Assembly (NCBI GenBank): GCA_031272565.1
Contig: JAISTN010000299.1
Location: forward strand, 1-6,282
Origin: Bifidobacteriaceae bacterium
Lineage (GTDB): Bacteria; Actinomycetota; Actinomycetes; Actinomycetales; WQXJ01
Direction: 5' to 3'
Length of the DNA stretch: 6,282 nucleotides
The notes under the pieces are model-generated. The model was not told where the DNA came from and did no database searches. It saw only the letters and a program-made list of their open reading frames with translations. Shown one piece after another: positions 1-6,282 of the stretch (position 1 is the first letter of the stretch; each line of letters begins with the position of its first letter). The translations under genes and the position numbers were made by a program.

Positions 1-1
1 A

Positions 2-55
2 GAAGACCAGGCCGGCGGGCCACCGGCTGGCCAGCCGGACGACGGCGGACAATGA
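2..55 (+). CDS. Possible 3' end of an upstream gene (partial)
   Basis: Frame 2 is open from the window edge to tandem TGA TGA stops at 53-58, and reads EDQAGGPPAGQPDDGGQ. The codons have fairly high GC at third positions, whereas frame 1 would need two AGA codons, which are rare in such genomes. A hydrophilic Gly/Pro/Asp tail fits a disordered C-terminus. In many actinobacteria the gene before arc is the tRNA m1A58 methyltransferase trmI, so a trmI tail is one guess, but nothing in 17 residues proves it. The terminal GGQ matches the end of many Pup proteins; the preceding residues do not resemble Pup. The product is unknown. Confidence 0.3.
   Translation, partial: EDQAGGPPAGQPDDGGQ
23..38. 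repeat. Perfect 16-bp palindrome upstream of arc
   Basis: CCGGCTGGCCAGCCGG equals its own reverse complement with no central spacer. It lies about 57-72 bp before the arc ATG, inside the likely tail of the upstream gene. A dyad here could be a protein-binding site. In DNA this GC-rich one such palindrome per several tens of kilobases is expected by chance, so function is unproven. Confidence 0.4.
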
Positions 56-82
56 TGAGGGCAGCGCCACCGGCCTAACGGC

Positions 83-88
83 TAGGGT
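83..88 (+). promoter_or_regulatory. Candidate -10 element (TAGGGT) for arc, possibly leaderless
   Basis: TAGGGT fits the actinobacterial -10 pattern TANNNT. It occupies -12 to -7 if transcription starts at A95, the first base of the arc ATG, which is the geometry of a leaderless mRNA. No convincing TTGACA-like -35 is seen near 60-65. The same bases include AGGG (84-87), seven bases before the ATG, so they could instead be a weak Shine-Dalgarno on a transcript from upstream. Confidence 0.3.
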
Positions 89-94
89 TTTCCT

Positions 95-1648
95 ATGGCA
101 TCCGAGGAATCCGCCTACGACCGGCAGGTCAAACGCGCCGCCTCGCTCGAGGAGAAGAACACGCGGCTGACCCACTCCCTGGTCAGTGCCCGGCAGCAAC
201 TGACCGCCCTGCGCCAACAGGTGGCCGATTTGACCAAGCCGCCCAACACCTACGCCCATTTCCTCAAGGCCAATGACGACGGCTCGGTCGACGTGGTGCA
301 ACAAGGCCGCCGCCTGCGGGTCACCGTGGGGCCGGAGGTGCAGTTGGCGGCGCTTCTGCCCGGCCAAACCGTGGTGCTGGGTGAAGGCTTGTCCCTGATC
401 AAGGCTGAAGCCTTCGACCGCACCGGCGAAGTGGCCGCCGTCAAGGAAGTGCTGAGCGAAGACCGGCTGGTGGTGGTGGGCCGGGCCGAAGAAGAACACG
501 TCATCCGGCGGGCCGGCTCACTGCTGGGGGTCCGGCTGCGGCCGGGCGACACCCTGGCCGTCGACACCCGCTCCGGTTTCGCCTTCGAAGTGGTCCAGCG
601 GTCCCACGTCGAAGACCTGGTACTCGAAGACGTGCCGGATGTGTCCTACAGCGACATCGGCGGCCTGGGGGCCCAAATCGCCCAAATCCGCGATGCCGTC
701 GAACTGCCCTTCACCCACCCGGACTTGTTCCGCGAACACGGCCTACGGGCCCCGAAAGGCGTGCTGCTGTACGGCCCGCCCGGCTGCGGCAAGACCCTGA
801 TTGCCAAGGCCGTGGCCCGCTCCCTGGGTGATGGCGCCTACTTCCTCAACATCAAAGGCCCCGAACTGCTCAACAAGTACGTTGGCGAAACCGAACGGCA
901 CATCCGGGCCATCTTTGCCCGGGCCCGCGAAAAGGCCCGGCAGGGCGGCGCCGTGGTGGTCTTCTTCGATGAGATGGAGTCGCTCTTCCGAACCCGCGGC
1001 ACCGGTGTTTCCTCGGATGTCGAAACCACCGTGGTGCCCCAGTTGCTGAGCGAGATCGATGGTGTGGAACAACTCGACAACGTGATCGTGATTGGTGCCT
1101 CCAACCGGGAGGAACTGATCGACCCGGCCATTTTGCGGCCCGGCCGGCTGGACGTCAAGATCAAGATCGAACGGCCCGATGCCGCCGGTGCGGCCGACAT
1201 TTTCGGCAAGTATCTGCTGGCCACGCTGCCGCTGGCGGACAGCGAAGTGGCGGCGCACGATGGCGACCGCGCGGCCACCGTTGCCGCCATGATCCAGCGG
1301 GTGGTGGGGGCCATGTACGCCACCTCTGAAGACAACCGGTTCCTCGAAGTGACCTACGAATCCGGTGACCGGGAAGTGCTGTTCTACAAGGACTTCGCTT
1401 CCGGGGCCATGATCCGCAACATCGTGGACCGGGCCAAGAAACTGGCGGTCAAGTCGGTGCTGGATGGCGGCCTGCGCGGCATCACCACCGAGATGCTGCT
1501 GGCGGGGATGGCTGCCGAACTAGGCGAAAACGAAGACCTGCCCGGCACCACCAACCCGGACGACTGGGCCCGGGTGTCCGGGCGCAAGGGCGAGCGAATT
1601 GTGTTCATGCGCACCTTGGCCCATGGGGGGCGGTCGGTTGAGCTTTGA
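95..1648 (+). CDS. arc: Proteasome-associated AAA ATPase ARC/Mpa, lacking the GQYL tail
   Basis: This is the hexameric ring unfoldase of the Pup system (517 aa, cytosolic). It binds Pup through its N-terminal coiled coil and threads tagged proteins through its pore using ATP. In order: coiled coil at about 8-48, two OB-type domains at about 50-100 and 105-172, and the AAA domain from about 185. Visible motifs are Walker A GPPGCGKT (227-234), pore-loop KYVGE (261-265), Walker B ending in D292-E293, sensor-1 GASN (334-337) and arginine-finger RPGR (348-351). The C-terminal segment DDWARVSG...GERIV is typical of the family. The start is firm because an in-frame TAG lies at 83-85. It is shorter than M. 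tuberculosis Mpa (609 aa), with a reduced N-terminus and short inter-OB and AAA loops. It ends GGRSVEL, without the penultimate-Tyr GQYL that engages the 20S core. The dop gene overlaps its 3' end. Confidence 0.96.
   Translation: MASEESAYDRQVKRAASLEEKNTRLTHSLVSARQQLTALRQQVADLTKPPNTYAHFLKANDDGSVDVVQQGRRLRVTVGPEVQLAALLPGQTVVLGEGLSLIKAEAFDRTGEVAAVKEVLSEDRLVVVGRAEEEHVIRRAGSLLGVRLRPGDTLAVDTRSGFAFEVVQRSHVEDLVLEDVPDVSYSDIGGLGAQIAQIRDAVELPFTHPDLFREHGLRAPKGVLLYGPPGCGKTLIAKAVARSLGDGAYFLNIKGPELLNKYVGETERHIRAIFARAREKARQGGAVVVFFDEMESLFRTRGTGVSSDVETTVVPQLLSEIDGVEQLDNVIVIGASNREELIDPAILRPGRLDVKIKIERPDAAGAADIFGKYLLATLPLADSEVAAHDGDRAATVAAMIQRVVGAMYATSEDNRFLEVTYESGDREVLFYKDFASGAMIRNIVDRAKKLAVKSVLDGGLRGITTEMLLAGMAAELGENEDLPGTTNPDDWARVSGRKGERIVFMRTLAHGGRSVEL
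1623..1640 (+). promoter_or_regulatory. Alternative start codons and ribosome binding site of dop
   Basis: Two in-frame starts compete: ATG at 1623 and TTG at 1638. The run GGGGGG at 1625-1630 can pair with the anti-Shine-Dalgarno CCUCC (one G-U pair) and lies seven bases before the TTG, which favours 1638. The ATG at 1623 has no purine-rich sequence ahead of it and would rely on coupling to arc translation. A further TTG at 1599 would add an unlikely Cys-rich leader. The choice changes only 5 residues of Dop (534 or 539 aa). Confidence 0.45.
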
Positions 1649-3242
1649 GATTGGCCCCGGCCAGGGGTTCTGCGGCATCGAAACCGAATACGGCGTGCTG
1701 GGGCCGTCCTCTAACCCCGTCTTGCTGTCCACCTGGGTGGTAGAAGCCTACAAGGGGATGCTGGGGGACCAGGTGGCGGCCTGGGACTACGGTTCGGAGG
1801 ACCCGTTGAACGACGCCCGCGGTTTTCGGCTGGACCGGGCCGCGGCGCATCCCTCGCTGTTGACCGATGACCCTGCCCGGCCGGCGCCTGGTGTGGAGGG
1901 TGATGAGGGTGCCGGGGGCGGCGCCGCGCTGCGGGTGGAACCGTTGGCTGCCGGGCGCGCGCTACGGCCGGCGGCGCGGTTGTCCAACGGGCCCGGCGCC
2001 GTGCTGTTGCCCAACGGTGGGCGGCTCTATGTTGACCACGCCCATCCCGAATACGCCACGCCGGAAGTGGCCGGAGCCTGGGAGGCGGCCCTGTGGGACA
2101 AGGCCGGGGAGCGGATCATGGCGCGGGCCGCTGCCGGCCTGGAACGGGCCGGGACGCCGGTGTCGCTGTACAAGAACAACACCGACGGCAAGGGGGCGTC
2201 CTACGGCACGCATGAGAACTACCTGGTGGCTCGCGCGGTGCCATTCGAGCACGTCGTCTCAGTCATGACTACGTTTCTGGTCACTAGGCAGGTCTATACC
2301 GGCTCCGGGCGGGTGGGCCTGGGGCAGCGGTCCCAGGAGGCTGGTTTCCAGCTCTCACAGCGAGCCGACTACATCGAGGCCGAGGTCGGCCTGGAAACCA
2401 CGCTCAACCGGCCCATCGTCAACACCCGGGACGAACCTCACGCCGATGCCGCGCGGTGGCGCCGACTGCACGTCATAGTGGGCGATGCCACGCTGATGGA
2501 CGTGGCCACCTACCTGCGAGTTGGCACCTGCCTGGCCGTGCTGCGCGCCATGGAAGCCGGAGCCTTCTCCGACCAGTTCGTGGAGCGCGTGCGACTGGCC
2601 AACCCGGTCGCCGCGTTCCATGAGGTGTCGCGAGACTTGACCGTGACGCGGCCGTTGGCGTTGGCCAATGGCGAAACGGCCACCGCGGTGGAACTGCAGC
2701 GGGAGTACTTGACGGCCGTGGCCGATGGCGCCGGCTTGTCTGGGGACATCGTGGAGCGGTGGGCCGGGCTACTGGAAGGTCTGGCCAGCGAGCCGCTAGC
2801 GCTGGGCCGACAGATCGAATGGGTGGCCAAGTATCAACTCTTGGACGGCCTGCGCCGGCGCGGCGGCCTGACTTGGGCGGCGCCCAAACTGGCGGCAGCG
2901 GACTTGCAATGGAGCGACACCAACCCCGCCCGCTCCCTGTTCCGGCGGGTCGAAGCCAGCGGCGCGGTCGAGGTGCTGTTCGACGAGGCAGCCGTGGCCG
3001 GCGCCACCGGCGAGCCACCGGCGAGCAGCCGGGCCTACCTCAAAGGGCAGGCCGTGCGGAGATTCGGCCGGACCGGGGTACCCCAAGCCGGCTGGGACAC
3101 GCTGACCTTGGCGTGGGACGGCGGCTCCGCCCGGGTGGTGCTGCCCGAACCTGCCCAAGGATCGAAGGCGCAGGTGGGTGAGATGGTCGAGGCAGCGTCC
3201 GGACCGGCCGACCTGGCCGAACGGCTACTGGCCAGCGCATGA
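1638..3242 (+). CDS. dop: Pup deamidase/depupylase Dop with enlarged Dop-loop
   Basis: Dop deamidates the C-terminal Gln of Pup to Glu, readying it for ligation by PafA, and also cleaves Pup from tagged lysines. It belongs to the carboxylate-amine ligase (glutamine-synthetase-like) fold. From the TTG start it is 534 aa, against about 500 usually. Family signatures are GIETEYG (13-19, metal-binding Glu15 and Glu17), YVDHAHPEY (131-139, Asp133 the likely catalytic Asp), [13 protein letters not shown] (178-190), TRDEPHAD (263-270) and the C-terminal RAYLKG...RRFG. The HAHPEY form and the conserved WDY...DARGF stretch (49-63) mark it as Dop rather than the ligase PafA, which has VGSHPEY and lacks that loop. 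About 37 extra Ala/Gly/Pro-rich residues sit between DARGF and NGGRLYVDH. It overlaps arc by 11 bp and DUF3097 by 4 bp, so the three genes are probably co-translated. No pup gene follows it. Confidence 0.95.
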   Translation: MSFEIGPGQGFCGIETEYGVLGPSSNPVLLSTWVVEAYKGMLGDQVAAWDYGSEDPLNDARGFRLDRAAAHPSLLTDDPARPAPGVEGDEGAGGGAALRVEPLAAGRALRPAARLSNGPGAVLLPNGGRLYVDHAHPEYATPEVAGAWEAALWDKAGERIMARAAAGLERAGTPVSLYKNNTDGKGASYGTHENYLVARAVPFEHVVSVMTTFLVTRQVYTGSGRVGLGQRSQEAGFQLSQRADYIEAEVGLETTLNRPIVNTRDEPHADAARWRRLHVIVGDATLMDVATYLRVGTCLAVLRAMEAGAFSDQFVERVRLANPVAAFHEVSRDLTVTRPLALANGETATAVELQREYLTAVADGAGLSGDIVERWAGLLEGLASEPLALGRQIEWVAKYQLLDGLRRRGGLTWAAPKLAAADLQWSDTNPARSLFRRVEASGAVEVLFDEAAVAGATGEPPASSRAYLKGQAVRRFGRTGVPQAGWDTLTLAWDGGSARVVLPEPAQGSKAQVGEMVEAASGPADLAERLLASA

Positions 3243-4090
3243 GCCGCGACCCCTATGGGCCCGACGTACTGGCCCACGACCCGCATGCGCCCCGGCTGGC
3301 CACCGCGGCGAGCGTCGCGGCCGAAGCCGGCCTGGTGGTCGAAGACGTCGAGACCGGCTGGGTGGGCGCCATCGTGCGCGTTGAAAAGGCCGGCGGCATG
3401 CACGTGGTAGTGCTGGAAGACCGCCATGGCCGGCTCAAGAGCTTCCGGTTGGGCGGTGGCTTCTGGATCGACGGGCAGCCCGTCACCCTGGTGACTCCCG
3501 GGGCGGCCGGGCCGGGTGGGCCCGAGCCCCGGCGAACGGCATCGGGCTCCCGGGCGGTTGCCGGAGCCAAGGCCAAAGTGGCCCGCCAATCCCGGATCTG
3601 GGTGGAAGGCCGCCACGACGCCGAACTGATTGGGCGGGTATGGGGCGAAGACCTGGCGCTGGAAGGCGTGGTGGTCGAAATGCTGGACGGCGTCGACAAC
3701 CTGGCCGCGCGGGTAGCCGAGTTTGCGCCCGATGGCGAGCGGCGGCTGGGCGTCCTGGTTGACCATCTGGTGGCCGGATCGAAGGAGAGCCGCATCGCCG
3801 GTGAAGTGGCCGCCGCCTGCCCCGCCGGTTCGATCCTGATCCTGGGCCACCCCTATGTGGACGTCTGGCAAGCCATCAAACCCGAACGGGTCGGGCTGTC
3901 AGCCTGGCCCCGGATCGAACGTGGCCAAGAATGGAAAGCCGGCGTCTTGGAGCGCCTTGGGTGGCCACCCGACCAGCGTGCCGCCTGGGCCAAACTGTTG
4001 GGCCGCGTGCGCGGCTACCAAGACCTCGAACCCGCCCTGCTAGGGCGCGTCGAAGAGCTGATCGACTTCGTGTCGCCGCCACCCAAGTAA
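3239..4090 (+). CDS. DUF3097 family protein with TOPRIM-like core
   Basis: This is a conserved actinobacterial protein of unknown function (283 aa, no signal peptide or membrane segment). The ATG overlaps the dop stop as ATGA and has no clear Shine-Dalgarno, so translational coupling is likely. The N-terminal part (about 33-90) looks beta-rich: [39 protein letters not shown] Pro/Gly/Ala/Arg-rich linker follows at about 88-115. The central part carries [12 protein letters not shown] (119-130), [19 protein letters not shown] (168-186) and [16 protein letters not shown] (200-215), all characteristic of the family. The VEGxxD motif (E123, D127) followed by a hydrophobic strand ending in Asp175 resembles TOPRIM domains of RNase M5 and primases; this is inference. 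The C-terminus (about 225-278) appears helical. In many actinobacteria this gene lies near hemW and hrcA; here it lies before lepA. Confidence 0.9.
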   Translation: MSRDPYGPDVLAHDPHAPRLATAASVAAEAGLVVEDVETGWVGAIVRVEKAGGMHVVVLEDRHGRLKSFRLGGGFWIDGQPVTLVTPGAAGPGGPEPRRTASGSRAVAGAKAKVARQSRIWVEGRHDAELIGRVWGEDLALEGVVVEMLDGVDNLAARVAEFAPDGERRLGVLVDHLVAGSKESRIAGEVAAACPAGSILILGHPYVDVWQAIKPERVGLSAWPRIERGQEWKAGVLERLGWPPDQRAAWAKLLGRVRGYQDLEPALLGRVEELIDFVSPPPK

Positions 4091-4093
4091 ACT
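4088..4093 (+). promoter_or_regulatory. Candidate -10 element (TAAACT) for lepA
   Basis: TAAACT overlaps the DUF3097 stop codon and fits TANNNT. Eight bases separate it from the lepA GTG, so transcription could begin at or just before the start codon, giving a leaderless or nearly leaderless mRNA. This would explain why no Shine-Dalgarno is seen before lepA. No good -35 is visible, and lepA may simply be read through from the upstream genes. Confidence 0.3.
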
Positions 4094-4101
4094 GTGCCCT
4101 T

Positions 4102-5922
4102 GTGTCAACGCGCGCCAAACCGGAACTGATCCGGAACTTCTGCATCATCGCGCACATCGACCACGGCAAGTCCACCCTGGCCGACCGCATGCTGCAGATC
4201 ACCGGGGTGGTCGACGAGCGCACCATGCGGGACCAATACCTGGACCGGATGGATATCGAACGCGAACGCGGCATCACCATCAAGTCCCAGGCCGTCCGCA
4301 TGCCATGGGTCGTAGACGGCGTTGAACACACCCTCAACATGATCGACACGCCCGGGCACGTCGACTTCTCCTACGAAGTGTCGCGGTCGCTGGCCGCCTG
4401 CGAAGGGGCCGTCCTACTGGTCGACGCCGCCCAAGGCATCGAGGCACAGACCCTGGCCAACCTGTACCTGGCACTGGAGAACGACCTCGACATTATCCCC
4501 GTCCTCAACAAGATCGACCTACCCGCCGCCCAGCCTGAGAAGTACGCCGAGGAACTGGCCAACCTGATCGGCGCGGCGCCATCGGACGTCAGGCTGATCT
4601 CCGCCAAGACCGGCGAGGGCGTCCAGGCGCTACTGGACGACATCGTGCACACCGTCACGCCCCCCACCGGCGACGCCGACGGCCCCGCCCGGGCCCTGAT
4701 CTTCGACTCCGTCTACGACACCTACCGCGGTGTGGTGACCTACGTCAGGGTGGTTGACGGGGCCCTGAAGGCGCGCGAACGGATCTGGATGATGGGGACC
4801 CGGGCCCAGCACGAACTGCTCGAAATTGGTGTCATCTCGCCGGAGCCGGTACCCACCAAAGGGTTGTCCGCGGGCGAGGTCGGCTACCTCATCACCGGCG
4901 TCAAAGACGTGCGCCAATCCCGGGTGGGCGACACCGTCACCGGCTACGAACGCCAAGCTTCGAAACCTCTGGCCGGCTACCGCGACCCCAAACCAATGGT
5001 CTACTCCGGGCTCTATCCCATCGACGGTACCGACTACCCCGCCCTGCGGGACGCGTTGGACAAGTTGAAGCTGAACGACGCCGCCCTCTGGTATGAACCC
5101 GAAACCTCCGCCGCGTTGGGGTTCGGTTTTCGCTGCGGCTTCCTGGGCCTGCTGCACCTGGAGATCATCCGCGAACGGCTGGAACGCGAGTTTGGGCTCG
5201 ACTTGATCTCCACTGCACCCAACGTGGTGTACCAGGTGACCATGGAAGACGGCACCGAAGTCGAGGTGCGCAACCCCTCCGAATACCCCTCCGGGAAGGT
5301 CGCATCGGTGCGCGAACCGGTGGTGCGGGCCACCATCCTGGCGCCCTCCGAGTTCATCGGCGCCATCATGGACCTGACCCAACAACGCCGCGGCGCCATC
5401 CTAGGCATGGACTACCTGTCCGCCGACCGGGTCGAAATGCGCTACACGTTGCCCCTCGCTGAAATCGTCTTCGACTTCTTTGACCAGTTGAAATCCCGTA
5501 CCCGCGGGTATGCCACCTTGGACTACGAACAAGCCGGCGTGCAAGAGGCCGACCTGGTCAAGGTCGACATCTTGCTGCAAGGCGAACAAGTCGACGCCTT
5601 CAGCGCCATCGTGCACAAGGACGAAGCCTATGCGTACGGTGTCCTGATGGTGGGACGGCTGCGCAAACTGATACCCCGGCAACAATTCGAAGTTGCCATC
5701 CAAGCGGCCGTGGGCGCGCGCGTGATTGCCCGCGAAAACGTCCGTTCACTGCGCAAGGACGTTCTCGCTAAGTGCTACGGCGGCGACATCACGCGCAAGC
5801 GGAAACTGCTCGAAAAGCAGAAAGAAGGCAAGAAGCGCATGAAGATGGTGGGCCGCGTCGAAGTGCCCCAAGAGGCCTTCATCGCCGCCCTGACCAACGC
5901 CGAAGAAGCCAAGAAGAAGTAG
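4102..5922 (+). CDS. lepA: Elongation factor 4 (LepA), ribosomal GTPase
   Basis: LepA/EF4 is a translational GTPase that acts on the ribosome and has been linked to back-translocation, 30S biogenesis and initiation. From the GTG start it is 606 aa, normal for the family (about 600). G domain: G1 AHIDHGKST (17-25), switch I RERGITIK (54-61), G3 DTPGH (82-86), G4 NKID (136-139), G5 SAKT (167-170). Domain II spans about 195-285. [12 protein letters not shown] (341-352) and [11 protein letters not shown] (429-439) are characteristic LepA segments. The LepA-specific C-terminal domain (about 485-606) has [10 protein letters not shown] (504-513) and the basic [20 protein letters not shown] stretch (559-578). 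The frame stays open upstream to 3931, but that part lies inside DUF3097 and resembles no LepA. GTG at 4102 is the start that gives normal length; no Shine-Dalgarno precedes it. It follows DUF3097 by 11 bp. Confidence 0.97.
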   Translation: MSTRAKPELIRNFCIIAHIDHGKSTLADRMLQITGVVDERTMRDQYLDRMDIERERGITIKSQAVRMPWVVDGVEHTLNMIDTPGHVDFSYEVSRSLAACEGAVLLVDAAQGIEAQTLANLYLALENDLDIIPVLNKIDLPAAQPEKYAEELANLIGAAPSDVRLISAKTGEGVQALLDDIVHTVTPPTGDADGPARALIFDSVYDTYRGVVTYVRVVDGALKARERIWMMGTRAQHELLEIGVISPEPVPTKGLSAGEVGYLITGVKDVRQSRVGDTVTGYERQASKPLAGYRDPKPMVYSGLYPIDGTDYPALRDALDKLKLNDAALWYEPETSAALGFGFRCGFLGLLHLEIIRERLEREFGLDLISTAPNVVYQVTMEDGTEVEVRNPSEYPSGKVASVREPVVRATILAPSEFIGAIMDLTQQRRGAILGMDYLSADRVEMRYTLPLAEIVFDFFDQLKSRTRGYATLDYEQAGVQEADLVKVDILLQGEQVDAFSAIVHKDEAYAYGVLMVGRLRKLIPRQQFEVAIQAAVGARVIARENVRSLRKDVLAKCYGGDITRKRKLLEKQKEGKKRMKMVGRVEVPQEAFIAALTNAEEAKKK

Positions 5923-5925
5923 GTT

Positions 5926-5959
5926 GGGCGGTGGGGTTGCCCTTGGGGGATCTTGGGGG
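5926..5959 (+). other. G-rich spacer with possible RNA G-quadruplex
   Basis: Four G-runs lie on the transcribed strand between lepA and hemW: 5926-5928, 5933-5936, 5945-5949 and 5955-5959, with loops of 4, 8 and 5 bases. CTTGGGGG occurs twice, 10 bases apart (5942-5949 and 5952-5959). One loop slightly exceeds the usual 7-base limit. A competing weak stem, GGGC 5926-5929 with GCCC 5939-5942, is possible. Position just ahead of the hemW start could affect its translation; this is inference. Confidence 0.35.
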
Positions 5960-5992
5960 CCGGCCTGGTGACGGAGCAGTGAGCGGCCGGCC
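5958..5992 (+). repeat. Inverted GGCCGGCC pair enclosing the hemW start
   Basis: GGCCGGCC at 5958-5965 and again at 5985-5992 can pair into an 8-bp all-GC stem with a 19-base loop. The loop (5966-5984) contains the GGAG at 5973-5976 and the proposed hemW GTG at 5979. Each half is itself palindromic. There is no U-tract, so it does not look like an intrinsic terminator. A start codon presented in a loop, or blocked by the stem, is possible. Confidence 0.4.
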
Positions 5993-6282
5993 GTTCCAAG
6001 TCTATGTCCACGTGCCCTACTGCCGGCGGCGCTGCGGCTACTGCGACTTCAACACCTACGTTGGGACCGGTGAAGGCTATGCCGGGCTGGCTGTTGCTGA
6101 AATGGAGTTGGCCCGCCGGTGGCTGGGGCAGCGGGGCGTTGAGGGGCGTCAAGGTGGCGAGTGCGAGTCCGGCCGGGAGGGCGCCTCCAAGTGGGCAGCC
6201 GCGACCGTGTTCTTTGGCGGCGGGACACCCACGGTGCTGCCAGCGGGCGACCTGGTGACCATGCTCGGCGCCGTGCGGGCTT
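5979..6282 (+). CDS. hemW: HemW, radical-SAM haem chaperone (5' part, cut by window end)
   Basis: HemW resembles coproporphyrinogen III dehydrogenase HemN but is considered a haem-binding chaperone that delivers haem to respiratory enzymes; older annotations call it HemN. About 101 residues are visible. YVHVPYC...CDFNTY (9-28) carries the radical-SAM CxxxCxxC cluster motif at Cys15, Cys19 and Cys22. VFFGGGTPTVLP (77-88) is the conserved GGTP region that helps bind S-adenosylmethionine. Between them the segment at about 50-72 is rich in Gly, Arg and Glu and seems longer than in typical HemW. GTG at 5979 gives a normal N-terminus, though GGAG lies only two bases upstream. TTG at 5943, preceded by GGTGGGG six bases away, is an alternative adding 12 residues of poor coding character. 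The lepA-hemW order is conserved in many bacteria. Confidence 0.92.
   Translation, partial: MSGRPFQVYVHVPYCRRRCGYCDFNTYVGTGEGYAGLAVAEMELARRWLGQRGVEGRQGGECESGREGASKWAAATVFFGGGTPTVLPAGDLVTMLGAVRA

Noticed and set aside
743..1258. Antisense open frame of 171 codons opposite the ARC ATPase domain
   Set aside because: It is a complement of conserved AAA motifs with no independent evidence.
1851..1997. Frameshift as the cause of the long Dop-loop
   Set aside because: The frame is continuous, conserved motifs on both sides are in the same frame, and third-position GC stays high, so a real insertion is more likely.
3035..3871. Long antisense open frame (278 codons) opposite dop and DUF3097
   Set aside because: It mirrors well-supported genes, has low-complexity His/Gly/Pro-rich composition and no recognisable domain; such frames are usual opposite high-GC genes.
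3931..4101. In-frame upstream extension of lepA by 57 codons
   Set aside because: The stretch is Arg/Pro-rich, unlike any LepA N-terminus, and lies inside DUF3097 in another frame.
4630..5385. Antisense open frame of 251 codons opposite lepA
   Set aside because: It lies wholly inside lepA, which is unambiguous, and its translation shows no family features.
5923..5978. Intrinsic terminator between lepA and hemW
   Set aside because: The possible stems are not followed by a run of T, and one includes the hemW start itself.
6004..6258. Open frame of 84 codons starting at ATG 6004
   Set aside because: The neighbouring frame encodes the HemW CxxxCxxC and GGTP motifs across the same bases, so this is a shadow.

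Overview
The window comes from a high-GC actinobacterium (Actinomycetota). Three things point there: the third-position GC bias, an adjacent Pup-system pair (the AAA ring ATPase ARC/Mpa and the depupylase Dop), and a DUF3097 gene next to lepA and hemW. The sequence does not fix the family. The shortened ARC C-terminus would fit one of the actinobacterial lineages that keep pupylation but lack a 20S proteasome, though that is inference.

All supported genes lie on the + strand and are tightly packed. Positions 1-55 probably hold the last codons of an upstream gene that ends in tandem TGA stops. A 39-bp gap with a possible promoter leads to arc (95-1648). The dop gene (about 1638-3242) overlaps the end of arc. 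A DUF3097 gene (3239-4090) overlaps the end of dop by ATGA. lepA (4102-5922) follows after 11 bp. A 56-bp G-rich spacer then leads into hemW (5979 onward), which runs off the right edge. No RNA gene, insertion sequence, CRISPR array or clear terminator is visible. There is no gene-free stretch over 60 bp.

The first half is protein tagging and turnover. ARC recognises and unfolds pupylated proteins, and Dop deamidates the Pup C-terminus and removes Pup from substrates. The second half concerns translation and cofactor supply: LepA (EF4) is a ribosomal GTPase and HemW is a radical-SAM haem chaperone. DUF3097 has no known function, but its central part carries residues resembling a TOPRIM fold.

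The most noteworthy points all concern the Pup module. ARC ends without the GQYL tail used to engage the proteasome. Dop has a roughly doubled loop next to its active site. The pup gene, which normally follows dop directly, is absent and DUF3097 sits in its place. The truncated gene upstream of arc ends in Gly-Gly-Gln, the same last three residues as many Pup proteins; this may be coincidence, but the missing pup makes it worth checking.
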